From the NCBI GenBank assembly GCA_022706885.1, contig JAKJBR010000046.1, forward strand, positions 1 through 8,949: a stretch of DNA of 8,949 nucleotides, read 5' to 3'. Position numbers and translations under genes: made by a program. The stretch is from DUPQ01 sp022706885. GTDB taxonomy: Bacteria; Bacillota; Clostridia; DUPQ01. Under the pieces are notes generated by a model. It was not told where the DNA came from and did not search any database. It saw only the letters and a list, made by a program, of their open reading frames with translations. Below, one piece after another: positions 1 through 6,802 of this stretch (positions are counted from its first letter, which is position 1; every line of letters begins with the position of its first letter).

Positions 1-1
1 C

Positions 2-256
2 ATAGCTCCTAAAGTAATACAGAAAAAGCGGAATGTCACAGGTAACATCGCTATAAATGTTGATTATTACTCCGGATATCTTTACAGACAGCTGGATATT
101 CCCGAAGAATTATATACACCTATTTTTGCAATCTCCAGAATTTTGGGCTGGTCGGCTCACAGGATAGAAGAATTGGCCAATAACGGCAAGATAATACGTC
201 CCGCATATATCGCGGTTGCCGACCGCAGCAAATATGTGGATATTGATGAGAGATAA
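2..256 (+). CDS. Citrate synthase, C-terminal fragment (5' end outside window)
   Basis: The reading frame is open from base 2 to a TAA at 254-256 and gives the last 84 residues. Citrate synthase condenses acetyl-CoA with oxaloacetate to citrate in the cytoplasm. The fragment has the family's C-terminal signature: NVDYYSG, whose Asp (fragment residue 21) matches the catalytic Asp of the NVDFYSG motif in enterobacterial GltA, then a stretch LYTPIFAISRILGWSAHR, and finally KIIRPAY near the end, where a substrate-contacting Arg lies. The motifs are intact, so this is the end of a functional-looking gene cut by the window edge rather than a pseudogene. A type II versus 2-methylcitrate synthase assignment cannot be made from the tail alone. 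The next gene starts 27 bases downstream on the same strand with no terminator between, so the two may be cotranscribed. Confidence 0.93.
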   Translation: MAPKVIQKKRNVTGNIAINVDYYSGYLYRQLDIPEELYTPIFAISRILGWSAHRIEELANNGKIIRPAYIAVADRSKYVDIDER

Positions 257-283
257 GCTTATTGATGTTGCATGTAAAGTTTT

Positions 284-1198
284 TTGATATATAATACCGA
301 TATTATGGTTATAGTTCTTTTTATTATCATGTTAATAGGGCTGCTCTTAGGAAAGATGAAAGTATTAAATTCCGAATCCAGGAATGCAATCTCTTTTCTT
401 ATCATAAATGTTTCCATGCCCATGCTCATAGTCGTATCCAGCAATCTGGAGTTTGACCGACAGACTACAAACGAAGCAATGTGGTTGACTATAATGTCGG
501 TTGCAACTTTCTTCTTTTCCATTCTGCTGGCTCAGCTTATATTCAAAAAAGCGGTTCCCAGATTTGCCATGGTTTTTTCCAATGCCGGTTATATGGGATT
601 GCCCGTACTTAACTCCATTTTAGGTGCAAAAGGCTTATTCTTAGGTGCAATATTTCAGATGATTTTCCATGTTTTCACATGGACATACGGCATCTCACTG
701 TTCACTAAATCGGGTAAATTTAAAGACTCTCTGAAAAAAATGCTTAATCCCTGTCTTGTTGCAGTGGTAATCGCCGTCATTTTCATGCTGACAGGTTGGG
801 AAATACCCGATACAATACGAACGGTTTTGAAAATGATGGGTGAACTGACTACCCCTCTTTCCATGCTTCTCATAGGAGCCACACTTTCACAGGTCAACTT
901 TAAGGAGATAATGAAAGTAAAGGAGATATACCTGGTGACGGCTTTGCGTTTGTTGATAATACCCGCATTCGTGCTGATATTCTTTCTGTTTCCGTCAATA
1001 CCCGCAATATCCGTTTATGTAGTATTCGTTATAAATGCCATGCCGTCTGCGGCCATAACGGGAATATTGGCAATGAAATACAATAATGACGAGAAACTTG
1101 CTTCTTCAATCGTGGCTTTTTCCACACTGGTATCCATAGTCACTCTGTACCTCATTACCGATGTTTTTGATGTGGCGGCCCTGCTTTCTTTAATTTGA
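284..1198 (+). CDS. AEC-family (auxin efflux carrier-like) membrane transporter
   Basis: Predicted 304-residue integral membrane protein with about ten hydrophobic segments, the usual size for bacterial AEC/Mem_trans (PF03547) carriers. Family hallmarks visible: an N-terminal helix followed by KMKVLN (Gly-Lys-rich turn), a helix with NVSMPMLIV, the central NAGYMGLPVL motif, MLIGATLSQV after the cytoplasmic loop, and the C-terminal NAMPSAAITGILA helix. Bacterial members include malate and other organic-acid permeases; the substrate here cannot be read from sequence. The start is uncertain: TTG at 284 follows only a weak AAAG at 276-279, and an in-frame ATG at 305 has no better ribosome binding site. 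TAA at 275-277 closes the frame upstream, so the start must lie after it. Proximity to citrate synthase would fit a di- or tricarboxylate substrate, but that is inference only. Confidence 0.88.
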   Translation: MIYNTDIMVIVLFIIMLIGLLLGKMKVLNSESRNAISFLIINVSMPMLIVVSSNLEFDRQTTNEAMWLTIMSVATFFFSILLAQLIFKKAVPRFAMVFSNAGYMGLPVLNSILGAKGLFLGAIFQMIFHVFTWTYGISLFTKSGKFKDSLKKMLNPCLVAVVIAVIFMLTGWEIPDTIRTVLKMMGELTTPLSMLLIGATLSQVNFKEIMKVKEIYLVTALRLLIIPAFVLIFFLFPSIPAISVYVVFVINAMPSAAITGILAMKYNNDEKLASSIVAFSTLVSIVTLYLITDVFDVAALLSLI

Positions 1199-1270
1199 AA
1201 AACGATTATCTTACTCTTTTTTTATATAAATTTCTCTTAAAGTAATTGTAAATTAAAACTGTAACAATAT

Positions 1271-1300
1271 TTGACACCTACTATTCAATGGATGTATAAT
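1271..1300 (+). promoter_or_regulatory. Sigma-A promoter of the maltodextrin operon
   Basis: A perfect -35 box TTGACA at 1271-1276 and a perfect -10 box TATAAT at 1295-1300 are separated by 18 bases. Transcription would start near 1306-1308, about 50 bases before the binding-protein ATG. The match is close enough to consensus that regulation is likely by repression rather than by an activator alone. Confidence 0.82.
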
Positions 1301-1303
1301 TTG

Positions 1304-1335
1304 TATGTTAATAGAACATAAAATCAATTAGATTT
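1304..1335. promoter_or_regulatory. Two adjacent inverted repeats at the transcription start (candidate operator)
   Basis: TATGTT (1304-1309) and AACATA (1315-1320) form a 6-base inverted repeat with a 5-base spacer. AAATC (1321-1325) and GATTT (1331-1335) follow directly with the same 5-base spacing. Both lie immediately after the -10 box, where a bound repressor would block initiation. Arms this short in AT-rich DNA can occur by chance, and no regulator gene is in the window to match them to. Confidence 0.35.
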
Positions 1336-1344
1336 GTATTTTTC

Positions 1345-1352
1345 AGGAGGAG
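1345..1352 (+). promoter_or_regulatory. Ribosome binding site that fixes the binding-protein start
   Basis: AGGAGGAG lies 5 bases before the ATG at 1358. It falls inside the longer reading frame that begins with TTG at 1334, which shows that 1358 and not 1334 is the real start. Confidence 0.9.
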
Positions 1353-1357
1353 TGAAT

Positions 1358-2701
1358 ATGAGAAAAATAAAAGCGTTCAGGTCATTGGCATTGCTATTGG
1401 CCTTATGTATGATTGCGGCATTATTTGCCGGATGCGCAAAAAAAGCCAACCCCCTCACCATCTGGGTGGGTGTGGAATCGGTAGATTTTTACACTGCCAA
1501 AATGGCGGAGTATGTGGAAAATTACAAAACCAAGACCGGTGAAGATTTCCCCTACCAGATTGCGGTGCAGGGAGTGGACACCGGTTCGGCAGCATCAAAG
1601 GTGCTGGATGATATAGATGCCGGTGCCGATATCTTTACCATTGCGCATGACAATCTGCCCAAACTTACGGCAGGTGCATCGGCAATAGCTCCGGTCAGAA
1701 GCCAGGCATTATTGAATCAGATAAAATCCGATAATCCTCAGGCATTTCTGGATGTTATCGATATGAATGTACAAGGCACAACATACACCTTCGGCATTCC
1801 GTATATCGCACAGTCGCTTATCCTGATGTATAACACCAAATATCTGACAAAAGACGATGTTAAAACATGGGAAGGAATATGGGCGGCTGCAAAAAAACAT
1901 AATATGCAGTCGGTCTCTCTTACGGGATCGGACGGATTTAATAATTCGTTTTTGGTTCTTGCAAAAAATGAAACGACCAAAAAAATGCCTACCGTATTGT
2001 ATGAAGACGGCATTACCGAAAACTGTAATTTTACTTCCGATGAAGTGGTGGCAATAATGCAGTGGGGCCAACGGTTCTTTACCGGTGCTAACGGCGCCAA
2101 GATGCCTACCGACTCGGGATGGGAAATAGAGTTAAGAGACGAGATTTCCTTAGGTGTCATAACCGGTGCATGGAAATTCAATGCGGCAAAAGCTGCCCTG
2201 GGAGCAAATCTCGGAATAGCCACACTTCCTTCCTTTACATTGACAGCGGAGGATGTCAAGGGAACAAATGTCAAGGCGGGTACGGTATACAGAAGCGGTA
2301 CCTTTGCCGACTGTAAAGTCTTTGTCATGAAAAAAGGAAGCGATAAAGCCGATTATCTGGAAGACATATTGCTTTTCTTGACAAGCAAGGAAGTACAGGA
2401 ACAGTCTTTCATCGAATGCGCCAATCTTCCCGCATACAAGAATGCCGTCAAGGAATTTGCCTCCATGCAGACCGACAATCTGGAAACCGAATTGGCTGCA
2501 AGACAGCTGGATATGTTCGATTACGGTATTCCCCAGCCCTTCGGTACTCCTACATCTCAATTCTATTACTACTCAAAAGGAGCTCCCGATCTTATAAGGG
2601 AGATATTGGAGAACAAAGACGGCTTATTCGGTACAACGGATGCCATAAGAGCTCAGTTGCAGAAAGTTGAGAATATTTGGAAAACCGGAGAAAGAGAATA
2701 A
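1358..2701 (+). CDS. malE: Maltodextrin-type ABC transporter solute-binding lipoprotein (MalE-like)
   Basis: 447 residues. The N-terminus is a lipoprotein signal peptide: basic MRKIKAFR, a hydrophobic core, and lipobox FAGC with the lipidated Cys at residue 26, so the mature protein is anchored to the outer face of the membrane. The rest fits extracellular solute-binding family 1: NPLTIWVG at 31-38, ADIFTIAHD near 90-98, GIPYIAQSLILMYN at 146-159 and ITGAWKF at 268-274, the last two matching E. coli MalE positions in the sugar-binding cleft. It would capture malto-oligosaccharides and deliver them to the two permeases that follow. Start chosen at 1358 for the AGGAGG site and the clean signal peptide. 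It is first in the operon, 25 bases before the next gene. Ligand preference (maltose, longer dextrins or another glucan) is inferred from the amylase in the same operon. Confidence 0.88.
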   Translation: MRKIKAFRSLALLLALCMIAALFAGCAKKANPLTIWVGVESVDFYTAKMAEYVENYKTKTGEDFPYQIAVQGVDTGSAASKVLDDIDAGADIFTIAHDNLPKLTAGASAIAPVRSQALLNQIKSDNPQAFLDVIDMNVQGTTYTFGIPYIAQSLILMYNTKYLTKDDVKTWEGIWAAAKKHNMQSVSLTGSDGFNNSFLVLAKNETTKKMPTVLYEDGITENCNFTSDEVVAIMQWGQRFFTGANGAKMPTDSGWEIELRDEISLGVITGAWKFNAAKAALGANLGIATLPSFTLTAEDVKGTNVKAGTVYRSGTFADCKVFVMKKGSDKADYLEDILLFLTSKEVQEQSFIECANLPAYKNAVKEFASMQTDNLETELAARQLDMFDYGIPQPFGTPTSQFYYYSKGAPDLIREILENKDGLFGTTDAIRAQLQKVENIWKTGERE

Positions 2702-2726
2702 AAGTCGGTCGAACGGAGGCTAAAAT

Positions 2727-4127
2727 ATGGACAGGAAAAAATACGGGATTAGCGGATTTTTTCAAAGAATTGCGCAACCCTTCGTAAATTTCTATAAACG
2801 TTTTATGGATGGCAGTATAGGCACCAAAATGTCTCACTTTATAATGGGTGCGGGAAACATATACCACGGTCAGATAATAAAAGGGCTTATATACTTTCTT
2901 ATTCAGGTCGGTTATGTCGTCTTCATGGTAACCTGCCCCAAAGTCAACAACACGCCTTTGGGCTATAAAGCATTCATAAACTTCGTTACATTAGGCACAC
3001 AGGAGGGAGATATTTTCACTCCCGCGGACAATTCCATGCTGATGCTGCTTTTCGGAGTTGTCACATTCGGTATTACACTTATGTACCTGTTTGCATACAA
3101 TTCATCGATAAAAAGCAGCTACAAAGCGGATAAAGACCTTAAAAACTACGGAAAGGTCACAACATTCAGACATGACTTAAAGGAAATGTTCGGCAACCGT
3201 TTCTACATTGCAATGCTTACACCGGCAACGCTGGGCGCTGTTGTATTTACGTTACTGCCGACCTTATTCATGATTCTTATAGCTTTTACCAATTTTGATA
3301 AGGAAAGGCAAGCCGGCTTAAAACTTTTCGACTGGGTGGGACTGGATAATTTTACTACTTTCTTTACCAATCCTTCGGGAGAAATTGCTGCACGATTCCT
3401 GCCGGTTTTAGGCTGGACTCTTATATGGGCGTTCTTTGCGACATTCCTCAATTACTACGGAGGAATACTGTTGGCATTACTTATCAACAAGAAAGGGCTC
3501 AAAGGTAAAGTAATATTCCGTGCGATTTTCGTTCTTACTATTGCGATACCGCAGTTTATTTCACTGCTTGCAATGAGAAACCTTATAGGTGAATACGGTC
3601 CGCTTCAGAGTTTCCTGATTAAAACAGGAATTATGAGCGAACCTATGTCTTTTCTTGCAAACGCTCCCAATGTGTGGATTGCAAGGATAACCATTATACT
3701 TATAAACCTGTGGGTGGGTATTCCCTACTCCATGCTATTGGCATCGGGTGCCATTATGAATATACCCGAAAGCCTTTATGAAGCGGCAAGAATAGACGGT
3801 GCAAGCAAGTTCACGATATTAAGGAAAATAACCATGCCGTACATAGTGTTCATCACCACACCTTACCTTATATCCTCATTCATAGGCAACATTACAAGTT
3901 TCAATATCATATATCTCCTGACCGGCGGTATGCCCAAAGTTACCGGCGGATATATTGCGGGAGGTACCGATCTTCTTGTTACCTGGCTTTACAAACTTAC
4001 CATTGATGAACAACAGTACAATTTAGGAGCTGTGATAGGTATTCTTACCTTCCTCTTAACATCGACGGTTACTCTGATAACCTACCGCAGATCCAAATCC
4101 TATAAAGAGGAGGACGCATTCCAATGA
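2727..4127 (+). CDS. malF: Maltodextrin ABC transporter permease (MalF-like)
   Basis: 466-residue inner-membrane permease with a good ribosome binding site (GGAGG at 2715-2719). Residues 1-40 are cytoplasmic and basic; hydrophobic segments follow near 51-70 and 104-124, then a charged loop (125-158), and the conserved six-helix binding-protein-dependent permease core from about 160 to 452. The EAA loop that docks the ATPase is at 352-371, with EAARIDGAS as its core. The roughly 150-residue N-terminal extension has a GAGNIYHGQIIKGLIYF segment at 41-57; two-helix extensions of this kind are known from Firmicute MalF/MalC proteins, and it lacks the large periplasmic P2 loop of E. coli MalF. It would form the channel heterodimer with the downstream permease. 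Its stop overlaps the next start in an ATGA. Confidence 0.92.
   Translation: MDRKKYGISGFFQRIAQPFVNFYKRFMDGSIGTKMSHFIMGAGNIYHGQIIKGLIYFLIQVGYVVFMVTCPKVNNTPLGYKAFINFVTLGTQEGDIFTPADNSMLMLLFGVVTFGITLMYLFAYNSSIKSSYKADKDLKNYGKVTTFRHDLKEMFGNRFYIAMLTPATLGAVVFTLLPTLFMILIAFTNFDKERQAGLKLFDWVGLDNFTTFFTNPSGEIAARFLPVLGWTLIWAFFATFLNYYGGILLALLINKKGLKGKVIFRAIFVLTIAIPQFISLLAMRNLIGEYGPLQSFLIKTGIMSEPMSFLANAPNVWIARITIILINLWVGIPYSMLLASGAIMNIPESLYEAARIDGASKFTILRKITMPYIVFITTPYLISSFIGNITSFNIIYLLTGGMPKVTGGYIAGGTDLLVTWLYKLTIDEQQYNLGAVIGILTFLLTSTVTLITYRRSKSYKEEDAFQ
4106..4113 (+). promoter_or_regulatory. Ribosome binding site for the MalG-like gene, inside malF
   Basis: AGAGGAGG sits within the last codons of the upstream permease, 10 bases before the overlapping ATG at 4124. 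It supports that start and indicates translational coupling of the two permeases, which are needed in equal amounts. Confidence 0.8.
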
Positions 4128-5041
4128 GTGAAAAAAATGAAAATGTAAAGGTAAAGAAAATAAGACCGAATTATTTGAATCTTTCCAGCAGTGAGAAAAT
4201 TTCCAGATTGGGTGCATATATTCTCCTCATCGCTTTGTGCTTAATATGGCTTTATCCCATAGTGTGGATAGTGCTCAATGCATTCCGTACGGAGTTTAAT
4301 CCCGACGGAACGATGGTAGGTACTGTTGTATCCCACTACTGGCCCAAACAGGTGGGGTGGGATAATTTCAAGATACTTTTTACAAACACATATTTTCCCG
4401 TATGGTTCAGAAATACTTTGGTTGTGGCTGTATTCACCTGTATTCTGTCCACAATGCTCAATATGTCGGTATCTTATGTCATGAGTAAGGTAAAGTTCAA
4501 AATGAGAAAACCGTTTATGAACATAGCCATGGTAATGGGTTTGTTCCCCGGATTTATGTCCATGATAGCTATTTACTACATTTTGAAAGCTCTGGGACTG
4601 ACACAGACACTGTTTGCTTTGATACTCTGCTACTCGGCAGGTGCGGGATTGGGATTTTATGTAGGCAAAGGCTTTTTCGATACCGTACCCAATGCGCTTA
4701 TTGAAGCGGCACGCATAGACGGCGCAGGAGAAGCACGAATATTCGCTACCATCATTCTGCCCATAAGTAAACCCATAATTGTATATACCGCTTTAATGAG
4801 TTTTACCGGACCGTGGATGGATTTCATATTTGCCCGTGTTATACTGGGTGAGCAGAACACTCATCTGCATACCGTTGCGGTCGGGTTGTATTACATGATG
4901 TACGGACAGATTGTCGACACATCCCGGTTTACGGTTTTTGCCGCAGGCTGTGTATGTGTAGCCATCCCGATAGTTGCGTTATTTATGTACCTGCAGAAAT
5001 ACTACATAGAAGGAAGCACGGCGGGTTCGGTAAAAGGATGA
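4124..5041 (+). CDS. malG: Maltodextrin ABC transporter permease (MalG-like)
   Basis: 305-residue integral membrane protein and the second half of the channel. A basic cytoplasmic N-terminus (1-28) leads into a first helix at about 30-52, followed by an external segment that ends in WFRNTLVVAVF near 94-104, the start of the conserved permease core. The EAA loop is at 194-213 (EAARIDGAGEARIFATIILP), and the protein ends in GSTAGSVKG, matching the C-terminal TAGxVKG of MalG proteins. Length is typical of the family. ATG at 4124 overlaps the malF stop by 4 bases, and its own stop at 5039-5041 overlaps the amylase start at 5038, so the three genes are translationally linked. No ATPase follows; Firmicutes commonly use a shared MsmX-type ATPase encoded elsewhere. 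Confidence 0.93.
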   Translation: MSEKNENVKVKKIRPNYLNLSSSEKISRLGAYILLIALCLIWLYPIVWIVLNAFRTEFNPDGTMVGTVVSHYWPKQVGWDNFKILFTNTYFPVWFRNTLVVAVFTCILSTMLNMSVSYVMSKVKFKMRKPFMNIAMVMGLFPGFMSMIAIYYILKALGLTQTLFALILCYSAGAGLGFYVGKGFFDTVPNALIEAARIDGAGEARIFATIILPISKPIIVYTALMSFTGPWMDFIFARVILGEQNTHLHTVAVGLYYMMYGQIVDTSRFTVFAAGCVCVAIPIVALFMYLQKYYIEGSTAGSVKG

Positions 5042-6657
5042 TGAAAAACATAACAAAAAAAATATTATGCATACTTTTAAGCATCTTAATACTGCTTACC
5101 CTTGTTTCCTGCAGTACTGATGCGTTTAGAGGCGAAAAAGCCATAAAAATAGAACAAATGCCGGCGGATAATATCCCCGGCGTTTATTATGAAATATTCG
5201 TGGGAGGTTTCTCCGACAGCAATAAAGACGGAACGGGCGATATACAGGGAATAATCAACCGTATCGATTACCTCAATGACGGTAACCCTTTAAGCGGTAA
5301 AAGTCTCGGAATAGACGGCATCTGGCTTATGCCGATAATGCAGGCAGGTTCCTATCATAAATATGACACCGTAGATTATTACAGTATTGATTACAACTAC
5401 GGTACTATGGAAGATTTTGAGAACCTCATAGCCGTTTGCAATGAAAAAGGTATTGATGTGATAATTGATCTGGTTCTCAATCACACATCGGAATACAACA
5501 AATGGTTTACCCAACTGAAAAAGGCAATTAAAGAGGGAGATAAAGATAATAAATATTTAGACTGGTACAGTATTACAACCGATTCGTCCAAGGGATGGCA
5601 TAAGCTTGCAACAGACCCCGACGGTGTCGACTATTTTTACGAAGGCAACTTCTCCCCTTCCATGCCGGAGCTGAATATGGATAACAAGGAAGTGCTTGAC
5701 GAAATTGAAAATATCGTCAAGTTCTGGCTGGGAAAAGGCGTAAAGGGTTTCCGGCTGGATGCCGTTAAATATGTTTATCTGAACGATGATACCCGTAACA
5801 TAGAGTTCTGGAAATGGTTTGCCGATACCTGCAAAAAGTATGACGAGGATGTATTCTTAGTTGCGGAAAACTGGTCAGGTAATACCAGCATAATCGATTA
5901 TTATGCGGCATTGGACTGCTTTGATTTCGGTATGTCGGGCTCGGCCGGACAGGTGGCACTTACGGTAAACGGCATATTCAATCTGAACGACTTTGTCAAA
6001 AACATATGCCGCTACAAAGAAAATGTGGAAAAATCCAACCCCGATGCTGTACTCAAACCTTTCATTTCCAATCACGATATGGACAGATGTGCAGGATACT
6101 TACCGGTCAAAGAGTACAGAATGCATATGGCCGCAAATATGTATATACTTACTTCGGGTAATCCTTTTATGTATTACGGAGAAGAAATAGGTATGTACGG
6201 AAGCAGAGCCACCTCTTCAACCGATGCCAACAGGCGTCTGGCAATGCTGTGGGGAGATAACGATACCGTAAAAGATCCTCCGGGGACAACATTCCCTGCT
6301 GAAAGACAGGTAAACGGTACCGTTAAGAAACAGGTAAAGCGGGCCGACAGTTTATACACTCATTACAAGAAACTGTTAGCATTAAGAAAGGCAAATCCCG
6401 AAATTGCGGTGGGACATTATACTCCTCTGTATTTTGAAGGTTATAACCTTTTCGGAGGATTTCTTGTTGAGCACAATAATGTAGTTAAAGGAGTATTCCA
6501 TAACCTTTCCGATAAACCTATAACCATTGATTTGTCACCGTATTTGAATGCCGGTACTTCATTCAACTCTATAAGCGGGTATATCGGACAAGGAAAAGCA
6601 AGCATAAAAAAGAATACTCTGACACTGGACGGAATGACTTCGGTTATACTGAAATGA
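5038..6657 (+). CDS. Lipoprotein alpha-amylase family enzyme (GH13)
   Basis: 539 residues. The signal peptide ends in lipobox LVSC (Cys25), so the enzyme is tethered outside the membrane. The GH13 barrel spans about 48-440 with all four conserved regions: I, DLVLNH at 144-149; II, GFRLDAVK at 237-244 with nucleophile Asp241; III, VAENW with acid/base Glu277; IV, SNHD with Asp347. DSNKDGTGD at 60-68 resembles the calcium loop of oligosaccharide-active GH13 enzymes. A short C-terminal beta domain (about 450-539) follows, and no separate carbohydrate-binding module is seen. It should cleave alpha-1,4 links in starch or maltodextrin to feed the adjacent importer; neopullulanase or cyclomaltodextrinase activity cannot be excluded. 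ATG at 5038 overlaps the malG stop; ATG at 5041 is the alternative. AAAGG abuts the start, so translation probably relies on coupling. The open frame reaches back to GTG 4954, but that would bury the signal peptide. Confidence 0.93.
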   Translation: MMKNITKKILCILLSILILLTLVSCSTDAFRGEKAIKIEQMPADNIPGVYYEIFVGGFSDSNKDGTGDIQGIINRIDYLNDGNPLSGKSLGIDGIWLMPIMQAGSYHKYDTVDYYSIDYNYGTMEDFENLIAVCNEKGIDVIIDLVLNHTSEYNKWFTQLKKAIKEGDKDNKYLDWYSITTDSSKGWHKLATDPDGVDYFYEGNFSPSMPELNMDNKEVLDEIENIVKFWLGKGVKGFRLDAVKYVYLNDDTRNIEFWKWFADTCKKYDEDVFLVAENWSGNTSIIDYYAALDCFDFGMSGSAGQVALTVNGIFNLNDFVKNICRYKENVEKSNPDAVLKPFISNHDMDRCAGYLPVKEYRMHMAANMYILTSGNPFMYYGEEIGMYGSRATSSTDANRRLAMLWGDNDTVKDPPGTTFPAERQVNGTVKKQVKRADSLYTHYKKLLALRKANPEIAVGHYTPLYFEGYNLFGGFLVEHNNVVKGVFHNLSDKPITIDLSPYLNAGTSFNSISGYIGQGKASIKKNTLTLDGMTSVILK

Positions 6658-6663
6658 TAAAAG

Positions 6664-6747
6664 TTTACAAAATATTAACACTGAGGGAAAAGTTCACAAA
6701 TTTTTCACAATTTGCCTAAAATCCCTTGACTGTATTAATCGTTGTGA
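6664..6747. repeat. Repeated TCACAA-type boxes before the 6803 gene
   Basis: TTCACAA occurs at 6693-6699 and 6704-6710, exactly 11 bases apart, and the related TTTACAA at 6664-6670. The reverse complement TTGTGA occurs at 6742-6747 inside the promoter spacer, touching the -10 box. One-turn phasing plus an inverted copy in the promoter would suit cooperative binding by a regulator. The DNA is AT-rich and the boxes are short, so chance is possible. Confidence 0.35.
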
Positions 6748-6753
6748 TAGAAT
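6726..6753 (+). promoter_or_regulatory. Sigma-A promoter of the small lipoprotein gene
   Basis: TTGACT at 6726-6731 and TAGAAT at 6748-6753 are separated by 16 bases. Transcription would begin near 6760, giving a leader of about 43 bases that ends in AGGAGG. It lets the 6803 gene be expressed apart from, and probably more strongly than, the preceding operon. Confidence 0.7.
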
Positions 6754-6791
6754 AGGATTGTTCATTATAAGTAGTACTAGATACTAAAAAC

Positions 6792-6797
6792 AGGAGG
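6792..6797 (+). promoter_or_regulatory. Strong ribosome binding site of the small lipoprotein gene
   Basis: A full AGGAGG lies 5 bases before ATG 6803, in contrast to the weak site of the amylase gene just upstream. Confidence 0.88.
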
Positions 6798-6802
6798 AAT
6801 TT

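Larger units (their letters stand above)
1199..1357 (+). other. Intergenic region upstream of the maltodextrin operon
   Basis: AT-rich 159 bases between the transporter stop and the binding-protein start. It contains a promoter, two short inverted repeats just after the -10 box and a strong ribosome binding site, each listed separately. There is a T-run near 1216-1222 but no GC-rich hairpin before it, so I do not call a terminator for the upstream gene. Confidence 0.7.

Noticed and set aside
265..294. Tiny open frame from ATG 265 after the citrate synthase gene
   Set aside because: Only nine codons, no ribosome binding site and no recognisable leader-peptide feature.
1199..1230. T-run after the AEC gene as an intrinsic terminator
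   Set aside because: No GC-rich hairpin precedes the T-run, so a terminator cannot be supported.
1334..1357. Longer start (TTG at 1334) for the MalE-like protein
   Set aside because: It would place the AGGAGG site inside the coding region and add eight residues before the signal peptide; ATG 1358 is far better supported.
1240..1357. CcpA catabolite response element near the operon promoter
   Set aside because: No sequence here fits the TGNAANCGNTNNCA pattern; the half-similar TGTAA stretches lack the central CG and symmetry.
1709..2560. Long minus-strand open frames inside the MalE-like gene
   Set aside because: They have no recognisable family features, no ribosome binding sites, and overlap a gene with clear homology in the other strand; they are shadows.
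4954..5037. Longer amylase reading frame starting at GTG 4954
   Set aside because: It would overlap malG by 88 bases and bury the lipoprotein signal peptide; ATG 5038 or 5041 gives a normal signal and the ATGA overlap.
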